Assembly (NCBI RefSeq): GCF_037038585.1
Contig: NC_092525.1
Span: 20,666,867-20,730,866, forward strand
Length of the DNA: 64,000 nucleotides
Direction: 5' to 3'
Source of the DNA: Patagioenas fasciata
Taxonomy: Eukaryota > Chordata > Aves > Columbiformes > Columbidae
Shown: piece by piece, positions 12,401 to 24,400 of the stretch
Layout: each line of letters begins with the position of its first letter
Numbering within the stretch: position 1 is the stretch's first letter
Translations under genes and position numbers: made by a program
The notes under the pieces: model-generated
The model's database searches: none
Told to the model about the DNA's origin: nothing
Seen by the model: only the letters and a program-made list of their open reading frames with translations

Positions 12401-15400
12401 TGCTGAACCTTCTGCTTCTAAAAAAAGTTTGATGGGCTAAAGAGATGTCAGGAGTTGACTGGCGTCCATCCATGCTCGTGTTGTGTTTGCATCAGTGATT
12501 TTGAGTATTAGCCAACATCTAAAGCATGTCTCTAAAATCTCCAAGTAGAAAATTAAAACCCAGTTTTATCATTAAAATCCGTAGCACAAATGGATCTGGC
12601 AGCAACAGGAGAACCTGCGCTGGGTGTCCTTGACACATGCCCAGGAGCACCACAGGTTATGATGGTGGTTCTCATGGCATTTCCCTCCATCCATATCAAC
12701 AACTAATTAGTCAAGGAAGCTATAATCAGTGTGGGGAAGCAAGGCAGCAGTTAACCGTATGCAAAATTTGATCAGCCTCTGCTTTGAGTCTGCACCCTGG
12801 CAGTGGAGAGGAAAGTGTGCAGGGAGCAGCCTACCAGGGCAGGGGGGAGCTGGAGGACAGAGATCAGAGTTGCTTTCCCTTGCCCTGTTTCCTCTGCTCT
12901 ATCCCTTTTTATTCTTTTAATTAGGGATTTTTTTAATTCTAGGTTGAACGAGGAATTTTAAGATTTTGAAAGTTGTGAGGATGGAGTTTGGTGATTGAAA
13001 ATCTGAGGTTTTCCATGCAGATAGGAAATATTTTCCAGCTAGTTGTGAACCATACATTACAGGAGTTTTTTATTTTGTTTCCAGACTCTGAGTCAGGGAC
13101 TGTAAATTTGCAAAATAATGGTAAGCAGGATAATAGATTGATTGTTGAATAATTTACACCTTGCATCCTAGGGAGATGCATTACACGGCGGCTGCTATGT
13201 AATGGGGATGATGACTGCGGGGACCAGTCAGATGAAAAAAACTGCAAAAAAGTGTTTAAAAAATGTGACCGGACAATGGAGCAATACTGGGGAATAGACA
13301 ACCTGGCAAAAGGGTAAGTCAGTGACTTTCATGAGATGTTTTCTTACTTAAGGATAAGAATGGTCTTTTGTGGCATCGGATAAAAAAATCGAACTGTGTG
13401 ACTTCAGTAGAGTGACTTTAATCGTCATCTTGGATTGTCTAAAATCTGAACCTGACTATGGATTTGTATTTTTGCAGAGTGCATTGGTTTTGCGGGGGGG
13501 TCAAAATTTCTTGGATTTCTTCCATGACAGTGAGAGATGGGAAAATTTGTGTCCTTTGCGTGAGTGGGGTAGGATTAACCTGCATGTTACCAAGCCCCAA
13601 ATTTTGGGGGATTCTAATCCACATGTAAGTTTATCCAGCTTTTGCTGGCTAAGACTCTGGTAACTTTCTGTAAGATCAGACTGTGTGAAAAAGAGTCTTC
13701 TCTCATTCTGGAGGGGAAAAAAAAGAAAGGCTTTTTACATTTTATTAAAAAAAGAGAGAGAGAGAAGAAAAAAATCAAATTGCAAGGAAAAAATTATAAT
13801 TTCCTCATTATTCTCTGGAGATATGGTTGCTGCATGTCATTGCTAATGCTTTGTACTTCTGAGTTTAATCAAAATTAAAAATAATGTTGGACAATTACAG
13901 GAACACACTTCTCAGCTCTTTGAAGCTACAATTGCTCAGTAATTTGCTTTTAGTGGACTTCCCTTCTTTTCAGATTGTTCTAAAATTAGAGTTAATATTT
14001 TAGAGCTTCAGAGCCATTATCATACAAGTCTCTCTCCCCAGAATAAGGAGAAGCAGATCTAACAGAGGCCTGGAACGCTAATAGGGACAAGACATGGACT
14101 AATAGCAATTTATCTTCTTTTTTTTTTTAATGAGGTTTCCTCTAATGACTCTTGTTACTGTTTGAGTGTGAGTTTGTAGAGTTGAGTGCCATGTCCTCAG
14201 CTGTGTGCCAAGAGGGAGACGTGAGGGTGTCCTGACAGTGAGCAACAAAAGGGGTTGTAATGCAACACATCCCAGCAGCGGCAATAGGAAAAGCTATTAA
14301 GTCAAATTTAATCACCCCATATGAAGAGGTTTTGCCATTCTCAGCCAAGTCACTTGACATTTACCTCTAAAGAGATGATGATACTTTGCTGTTATGCTTC
14401 ATGTACAGGTTAAATATCTTCACAAATGACTTGGAAGGATTAGTTCTTGATCACAGGTATTATGCAGGGGGATGTTCTCCCCATTATATCGTGGACACGA
14501 GATTCAGAAAGCCGTACAATGTAGAAAGCTACACACCAGAGGTATGTGTCAAATTCTTCTGCAAGGAAGTATACATACATTCCAATAAATATAGAGTGTA
14601 ATACCAATAAAGCTTCATTACTAAATCATTTTATAAAGAATTACATCCCATTACAAGTGGGATGAGGCTGAATTTAGCCCTACTTCTAGAACATCATCGT
14701 AGCCCATGCACACTGTGAACTTGGACAATTCCCCTTATAATATCCTTGTGCAGAGGAATAGATGGCAGTGTTCCCCTAGACCTTGTCGTTGCTAAAACTG
14801 AGCCCAACCTTCCCAGCACCATGTGTACAAGAGGGTCCTACAGCCAGTGGGCACAGGAAGGTTGATTTTAGACGGAATTGTGAAGAACCTTGAGATATAA
14901 CAGCCTATGATGTATTAATAACAGCAGACCATGGGCTTTGTGTGAAGGCAAAGGCACCTAGCTTATTCTTTTGGTACAACAAGGCTATATTTCAAACATT
15001 ATATATTTGACCTTAATGCTGTTGATGACATAGCGTGATATTTTTGAGTGTTGCCCATTAGGGAACCCTTTTCTCTTAGAATTCGTACTTTACTTGATGT
15101 CTGTGTTTGAAATTTCACCTTCTTTGCATATGATTGGCATATTAAGTAGAAGCCTGAGGTCCCTGCAGTATGGAGGAAGATAGTAGCTTTCCTGCTGCTG
15201 TAAATCAAGTATTCTTGAAGTACCAGTGTTAATAATAATAATAGTGCTTTGCAATTATACAAGGCTTTTCACCTTCAAAATGCAAGCATTAATTCACAAG
15301 TATATTTGTGTCTGTACTCCTTCCCCATGCTTCAGGTATACAATCACTATGCAGGAAATTAAACATGTTGTTTTTTGCTTTCTGTTTAGACCAAAGGCAA

Positions 15401-18400
15401 ATATGAATTTACAATGACTGAATATGACTCCTACTCAAATTATGAAAGCAGTGTCCTGAAGGCGAAAGCTTCACAGTCTAGCTTCAGCTTTGGTATAAAA
15501 ATACCAAGAGTGTTTGAACTTGGTTACAATTCAAATGACAACAGGTTCAAGAAGTTCATTCAAAGGATGAAAAGATTTTCTTCAACTGTAAGCACTGCTC
15601 CACTTAATTCTCTGCTAACACATCATCTGTATGTGTGTATGTTCGTTTGATCTCCATCATCAGGTCTGCAGCCAGCACTAGGATAAATGAAATCTTTCTT
15701 CCTGGATGGATTTTGCAGTTTGTATTGGCCAAGGCTTTACTAATGCCACAACAGCTCTGGGTGTTTTTATAGCACCCAGGAGCTTTTCCATTCACCCATC
15801 AGCCAGGAACCAGACTGCCTAACCTCCAAAATCAGCCACAACTGAATGTGGTCCTTCCTCTGTCTTGCTGGGCATCCACATGTGGATGTTTGTAGTTAAG
15901 TCATTTTGAAAAAACGAAACTAAGAAGCAGGTTCAAATGGCCTCCCCTCCATAAAGTGAATTCACTAGTAGGAGCTGTAAAGGTGACACTCCTAACAGGG
16001 TCTACACACTGCTCCCTAGCAATGGGGTGCTGTGCACCTTGCCCTGCCAGATCTTAGTTCTTTCCGCTGGTGCCAAAGCAATCTGGCAGATGGGAGGTGA
16101 GTGGGTCCAGCCAGCACAGTGACTCCTCCAAGGGAATCCATGCAGGTAGAATTGGGGTTTAGCTGATGAACCCAGGAGCCCAGAGTTCCTTCTGCCTGAT
16201 GGGTGACTTACAGTGACTGATAGAGAAATCCGGGGTGAAAGAAGGGCAAATAGGATTTTCTGCAGTTTGAGGAATTTCTGCACTTGAACACACGGTCCAG
16301 AAGCCTGTCCATGTGTGAATGGCTGTTGTCTGTGCAGTATACTGTGGAGTATCATCTCGCACATGAAGGACCATCCCTCTTATGTGGGTTCAGCAGGCCA
16401 TGAGCAGTCCCTTTGGTAAGTGATAATGCAAACAGCAAAGCCAAGCTCTTCAACTGTAGGACTGCCTCAACAGTAATGTAGAACAAAAAACTGCCTTTCA
16501 TGGGCTTAATTATAGACTAACACACGCCATTTTGCTTTGGCTGATGTGATCTGTCTTCTGAGTATGTCATTCGCCAGATCAGGACACACACGACACAAAA
16601 TTTGGCTGGCACAGTTCGCTACCAGTTGCGTCTGCAGAGATTTGGTTGCAACTGTGATCAGATGCACGCTTTGAGCTGGCTGGAGATGCTTTAATCTATA
16701 GCTCCTATGACTGCTTTATGAGATTCAGTCTGAGGTAGTGTGCACCATCGTTTGAATTCTTCTTTTCATCTATTATTGCTGTAAACAAACCTAGCTCTTG
16801 TCAATGGTTTAATGGTATCACTGATCTATGTTTACCCCCTCAGTAAAAAGTGCACTCAGGTGTTGCTATTAAAGCTGCATTTGCTTCCTGAAAAGAGGCA
16901 TTTCCCATTACAAGATCAGAGGTATGTGAGAAGCATTTGCAATAGATATCCATAAAAAAAAAAAAAAAAACAATGCTAAGTCTAGATTTCTATATTGAAC
17001 CTCCCCTGACATGCTTGTCCTTCTGGCACAAACAACTGGACACTAAATCCTTTGGACCTGGCGAAAGACCTCTCCTGTTCCTGACTTTTATGCCAGAGAG
17101 GGGAGATGTAATATATACCTGTGTACACATACCTATACAGAGACATAAATACATGTGTGTGTTTGTGTTTTCCTGTTTCCTTTGAGTTTTGGTAATGGTA
17201 TCTTCTGTGGAATATAAATTTGGATCAGAGAGGGAATTACCATTTCACCTATAAAACATTATGATTTCAGATGTCAAAATTTTTCAGGAGAGAGATTGTG
17301 AAAGACAAAGGGTGGCTCATATTATTAGTGGTAGAGCAGTCTCATGAGATGCTGCAGAACAGAGCCTGGAACTTGGCTGTCATGGCCTGAGCCATCATCT
17401 AACCTGCAATCACTGTCTCTCACTCTTTCTGTAATACCGGTCAGACTCCTGATTTTCAGAAACTTTACTACTAAAAGGTTTGGTTTTGCTGAATTAAAAC
17501 ATTTCCAGTTGCAAACTGTTAACCTGATAAATCCTGACCAGCATTAATTGTTTAATGGCAAATAACCACACATGGTCATAAGAATGACATCCCTCAATTC
17601 TGGATTCTCTCGTGTTTCTGCATTTCGCATAGTCCAGCAAATTCATCCATGCCCGTTCTGAGCTGGCTGTTGCCATTTATAAGCTGAAGCCCCGAGCCCT
17701 GATGCTGCATTACGAGTTCCTGCAGAGACTCCATCAGCTCCCGTCAGAGTACAGCTACGGGGAGTACCGAGAGCTCTACAGAGACTACGGGACCCACTAC
17801 ATCACAGAGGCCACCGTTGGTGGCATCTATGAATACACTTTAGTCCTGAACAGCGAGGAGCTCCAAAAGGCAGGTATGTGCATCTGATGGTCTTGAAAAA
17901 GCTTTGGGGCCAGCTTTTTGGTGGGAAAACTCCTCGGTGTGTACCCAGTGATGGTTCAGGACTGAGGTCAGAAAAGGGAAATGGTGGAAGAAGGAGCAAC
18001 ATCTCCAAGAAGGTCTGCAGGAAATATGGAAGTAGAAGTGCTTTATGGCGATGAATAAAGAGCCTGGTTTTCAAGGTATGCTCAGCATCAGGGGCTTCAT
18101 CTAGTTCTGAAACTGTGAGTGCTGCCAGTTCACAAAAAAAGACCCTGTAGCAAGGATTTTAGATAGCACGTTTTGGAGGCTGGCAACATGTTAAGATGAA
18201 TGAGAATTGTGTAGCTTACCTCTTTCGTTAGCTCTGGAAACCTGCATCCAAGTTCTTTTTTCCGTCACCTTTCAAATGACAATTCTGAAACACCGTTAGC
18301 CTCGAGAGCTTTTCCAGCACGTAGAAAACAGTAAATAATTTGCTGGGTGACTCTTGTACCTGACATTGCTCTTGCTCTTTGACTCTGGCTTCCTTTTTTG

Positions 18401-21400
18401 CGAGAAATGATGATTGTTGTGTAGGATAGAGCAAGCTGTGTGACATTAATCAATAGCTGCACTCTCTTATTTATTCATTGGCATAGGAGTGAGTAACTGC
18501 CTTCGCTGTCTATTTGTGCAAGCATTTAGTGGACTCTGCTGTGTGCAGTGTTCAGTCTGTTTGCTCTCTGCTGTCTAGGAAGTTGCTTATTCTGGAGTCA
18601 GATACAGCCTGGAGGGACACGGTTTAGATTCAGATTTCAGATATTCAGAACATTAACGCTGCCCAATTTCTCAGCTGTTGGTGTGAGCCCATCACAAGCC
18701 ACCTTTCTTTGAACTAATGTGTATTATTTTTTGCATCAAAATGTGACCTGTCAGTGTCTGCAATCACACCAACATTTTCACACTCTACCTGGTACTGAGC
18801 TGGGCTGTAATTTCTCAATGGTGTTTGGTGGGTCTAGTCTGAGAATTCAGATTTTTCCTTTCAAATCCACTGTTATGTTTGTACTGCCTGTGCTGGAAAT
18901 TAAATCTTTTGCAGATCTAGTATCACATGCCGTTTCACATGGTTGGTACTTGCGTTGTTCTCACATATAATCCAATATGCCAGATGTGGCTGTGGTTCAT
19001 TATTTGATGCTTTCTGTGTGAAACATGGCAGGAGAGAGGTCTGGATTATGCTGTTCAAAAATGTAATAAAATAGTGGTTACTCCCTTCAGGTGCATATGG
19101 AGGATGAACATGCATAGGGACCGTCCTGCATCAATCCAAAATTCTGTGCATCCTCTTTTCTGATCTAGAAAGTGGCCAATGTCAGATGTATGGGAAGAGC
19201 ATAGGAACAGGACAGCCATACAGCGATATTTGCATTGTGAGCTCATGTAAACGTTTGTTTCATCAAGACATGAGTTTAACTAAAAAAGTAAAGAATTCAG
19301 GGAAATGTGAGGGATTATGAAAAAAAGGCAGGCAAAGAAAAGAGATACTTGAGTGTCATATCTGATGTTTCACCGTGATAACTGCCTAAATATTCTTGAG
19401 TGTCAGGACAGCAAGGAGTTTGGATAAGGATTTTGGTGAAGAACATGTGAAGCATTTGTAGATTTTTAGGGCAAATTCTTTTGTGCTATAGTAAGGCTTC
19501 ATGGAGAAACTTCCATGAAGCAATTAAGGCTCTTACTGCAGCTAAGAGTTGGAGAAGTGAGCTGGCAAAGGGAGCAAAAGCTACTTAATCTGTTGTTCTT
19601 AAAAAGCTTGCCTTCTGATGATGGGGAGGGGTGGTGGGTAGTCCTTCGTCAAAAAAGTTTGGTGTTTATGTCACAAACCAGGCTCCCACCTGTTACAGTT
19701 CCATTGTACCCAGAACAGATGAGATGGTTATGAAAAGCCTCTTCCAGCATTTACCTTGCATTTGCACTTGGTTTCAGAGTTCTGTATAATGTAGAGATTT
19801 TACTTCATATAGATCTGTTGAATATCCCAAAAAAAGGCTTCTTCATCTCATCTCCTTTTTTCCCCAAAGAAAAAATATTTATCACCTTGCATATTCTGTG
19901 TGTATGGACATAAAACATCAAACAATTGTACTAAAACACTACAGGTTTTTTTGTGTGTATTTAAGGTTATTCTCTGAGTGATGTCCAGAAATGTGCACAA
20001 CATGGTTTTAAAATTGGTAGAAGTATTTATGGCGTCTATCTGGGTCTTGGAATAACTGAAGCAGGCTGTAAATCACTTTTAAAAGAGATTGGAGGTAAGC
20101 ATGAAATGCTTCTGCCGTTCAATTTCTAGCCTTTGTCATAGTGAAAAAAAGATTTTTTGATCCTGCCTACCTGAAACATTTCCCTACCTATTCACAACCA
20201 CTCTTGAATCTGCTGGCTAACCCCAGCTAAGCTTAACAGAGCTGTAGGTGTCTCAAAGCTTGCTTTTTTGCAAGATTTTCTTTGCTGGGTAGGAAGGAAA
20301 TCTCTGCTCAGTGTCCTGGGTAAAGGCAGGGACAGATCAGTCACTACCTGCCTGGCTGGTGCTCTCAGCAGAGCAGCCCAGCATGCTGCTTTTTGCACCC
20401 AAAAAAAGCCCAAATGGGGAAAGCAGGGAGGTGAGGGTGCTGTGGGAGCCTCAGGGGACATACGGGATGTTGGGGTGTTGCAGTGGGAGGAGGGCGCACC
20501 TGAAAATGTGTGGAAGAGAACAGGCAACATTCATGGTGGTGAGGAGCTTCAGGCTGTGGAAAGACCTACAAGCTCATAACCATCGGGCAGAAAATTAGGG
20601 GGAGAGATATAGGGTATCATAAACAGGGGTGTTTTGTTGTGAGCTGATGTTTCATCTGCACTCCACAAAGACGTACCTGAGCAGAGCTGGCCGCTTTCTG
20701 AATGTATTTATTTTTGCAGACAGCACCTCCAAAAAACAGTACGTGGAAGATTTCATCGTCCTTGTGCGTGGCGGAGCAAGCGAACACATCACCACATTGG
20801 CTTACAAAGACCTCCCGACGGCTGCACTCATGCAGGAGTGGGGAGATGCTGTACAGTACAACCCTGAAATCATAAAGCTAAAGGTACCGTACCCATTGCT
20901 TCATTCAGCCTCACTTAGCTGAGCGCCTTGGAAAACTCTGTATTTAAGTAAACAGGATTTTAAAAAGGAAAAAAAAAAAAAAAAGGAAATTTCTAGGGCA
21001 GATAATAGACCTGTATTTTGCAACATGGTTCCTCTAAGACTGGGTATTCAGAAAATGAAAGGTGTGACATGTTAAGAAGAGTGGCGTGGTTCGAAGTACA
21101 TGAGTTAAACAGCTTTCCCCCTTCTGACTTGGCTTTGCAGATGTGATTGCTTGCTGCCTACCAAGCAGATCAGACTATCCACCTTGTTTTACCAGATATT
21201 TTTACTTATCAAAAATATATCTGGCAGCATTTATTTTATAAGGACTTCTTTTTCTTGAAATTTCTCCTGTCTTCCTTGAACACCAGTGACTATTTAGCAA
21301 CAATTCTCTCTGGTTCAGAAGGTCAGGAGGTTCATCACACGTCCCTGGGTGTTTATGGAGCAGAGTTAAACCTCAAAAGTATGAGTTCAGTTTTGAAGAG

Positions 21401-24400
21401 TCAAGGTTTTTTGATCCTGAAGAGTTTTAGCAATGCAAGGCACTGTAAAAGTAAAAACTGAGCAGAAGTGTGTAGCAATTCTACCTCATCATTTTTAATG
21501 TCGAAATAAGTTCACTCTGAGTGAATAGTAGAAAGGTGCAAGAGAGCATCCTTTTAAACAGGAGTTTGGACTGATAGTGGTAGAAATTGATTTTATTATT
21601 GTATAATTGGCTTTAACTGTAAAAATTAGTTTTAGGCAAAAATATTTATATTTGTAAAAGGTATTTGTATCTTATTGAAAATTCTGACTTTTCTTTAAAA
21701 TAAAAATTTTAAAAGATATGAAGCAAAGCAAAAATCAGTCATTATGTCACAAGAATCTTAGAACAACTCCTTGTGCGCTGTGGATGAACCTTCCAGAAAT
21801 GCACTGGAAGGTCTCTAGGCAGGAGACAACATCAGTACAACCCTCTGTACAGAAAACTCTCTCAGAAGAAATTGCAACTTTCTTTGTCTTGCCTGGCATC
21901 ACTGACCAGGCTGCCCAGTGAAAAACCCCAGACGGATGTAATTTGGATTTGGTATATATAATCCTTCATTTCCATACCAATATCCCTGTGGGACTTGAAG
22001 ATCAAAAGTACCAGCAGAGTGTGACTAAATGTCAAGCCAAGAATGCTTAGTTAGGTAAAACTGAAGCAAATCAGTTCATAAATCATCTGCTGAAGGGGCT
22101 TGGCAGGTCGCTCTTCGTGTATTTCCTCATTTGTATGATCTGAATTCAAAAAGCAAAGTATGGATCAGAGATAATTGATGAAGAGTGGATGTACATCAGC
22201 AGGAAATGAGCATTTTTTAATTGAAACATTCTTGTATTTCTTGTAGCTTGAGCCTGTGATAGCAGGAGGGTGATCTTTCATTCATACTGTATTGCTGTGG
22301 CCTGTATGGCAGGCATCTCTGTAGCAAGGATGGGAATGTGGGATAAATCCTCTGGTGACACATGTCAGTGTCATCCCACTGGCATTAGTGGGTGACTGGC
22401 AATATTGAGACCACACTTTAACTTTTGCTTGTTCTCAGGAAAAAAAAAAAAAAAACAAATGAGCTATTCAAAGTCTGGAGTGTTGTCACCCCCTTATCTT
22501 CTCCCACACACCTCATCTGCGGATGAAGTTCACAATCCTCTCATTCTGAAGGCAGTGGAAACCCTTATCTTGGCTTCATAAAGAGAGAAATCAGCCTTGA
22601 AGTGCAGAAGTGGTTAAGGTGCAAGCGCAGTTGTGAATGCCTGTGACCGTGGGCTGTGCTGTGTGGCTGGAAAATGAATGAAGGAGATCTTTGTGGGTGA
22701 AGTTTTGGGGGATTTCTTTAAAATCGGAGTAAGAGAGAACTCAGGAAACCTAAATTTGAGCAAGTCTGATTTAAAAATGTCAATATCAGGAAAATGGATG
22801 AGGAAGGTTTTAATGAAACTTCTGTGAAGCCTTTACTGCTTGTCGGCTCATGGTATGGGTGTTGTATTTCGTTATGCCCTTGCAACCGCTTTGGTGTTGT
22901 AAAGCACGGGGAGGACCTCTCTATGTATTCCAGACTTCGTTACCTTGTTGTTCACGAGATTTAAGGTGATACTATTGGAAAACTTGGAACCTGTACCACA
23001 AGGCCTTCATTTCCCTGTCTGACTGTGCTCCCACCGAGCCCAGCGATGCTCACACCATCTTGAACTGGGAAACAAATGCAGTTTTCTCCTTCCCTTTAGG
23101 CAGAGCCGCTGTATCAGCTGGTGACTCCAACTGACTTTGCTAATGCAATCACGATAAAAGAAAATCTGCGACGAGCTCTTGAGGAGTTTCAGCTGGAGAC
23201 CAGTTCTTGTCACTGTGCTCCCTGCCATGGCAATGGCATCCCCTTTCTGCAAGGTAGGAGGATTTTTGCACCACTTTTGTACCCTTTTAAGAGAAATGGG
23301 CTGGGAATTTGTCAGGAATGAGGAAGCTTGGCAAGTAATCTGCAATCTGCTCTTTAGTTTCTCCTGTCATTTGTTTTTTCAGGTAATTTTTTTGTTTTAA
23401 GTTGGTCTGTTTGTAGAGTGCCACAGGTAAGTAAAGACAGTAAAGTCAAGGCATGCATCTTTTTAATGGGAGTGACCATCTGTATCAGTTTCGTGGAAGA
23501 ATTTGTTCATTCTCAATTATGCATTTAAAAAAAAAAAAAAACCTTGACATTTTTAAGTCTCCTGCTTTGCTTTTAAGATTGCTTCCATCCTCCCAGAGAA
23601 GTGACTACTGTCTCAGCATTAATTAGTGCTTGTAAAAGTGTTTTGAAGATGAAAAGCACCATATAAGTGCCAAGCACAGTTATCACCGTCACCACCCCCC
23701 TTTCTAATAAAAGCTGTCCTCCTTTGTAAGCAGGCTGTGATTTAAAAATGAAGGGGAAAAATAATCAAATTGAATGAAAACTGCACTGCCTAAACACATA
23801 TATATGATGTGATGAGAGCTTCTAACAAAAGGACCATTTTGTCAAGTGCCCAATTCCAATCTGCATCTGCAGAAGTCCTGATGATAATCGTTATAATTTA
23901 AATGTATCTAATGCAGAAACAGTCGCTTCAGGTACCAGCTAGTTGATTGTAGCACTTAAAGGATTGGTCTCATGATGATCCTTGTTTAAATAACTCTTTA
24001 GGAGCTGAGTCAAGTTAGCATTTCATTTAGAATCTTCTCAACAAGAGGTTTTAAATGACCATTTATCTTCCTAGGTGGGAGCTCTCCTCTCATCCCACTG
24101 CAGTCCGGGGCAGCCGGCTTGCAGTTACATGGACTTTTGCTTGGCCACAAAGCCAGCTGGGATGCTCCTGTCCCAGGTGCTCATTCCCAATGCTGCAGTC
24201 TGCTCCCTCTCAGCTCTACCACGATACCTATTTTGGAGAGGAGCGGGGGCACTCTGTGGTACCCCACGGTGCTGAATTACTGTAGCTGAGGTTGAGCTTT
24301 AGTGCAGTGGCAGGAACAAATGCCTGGGGAGGTAAGAGGGGTGGCAGGGTGATCACAGCGCCCCTGCTTTATTGCTATTTTATGCTTTCACCATCAGAGA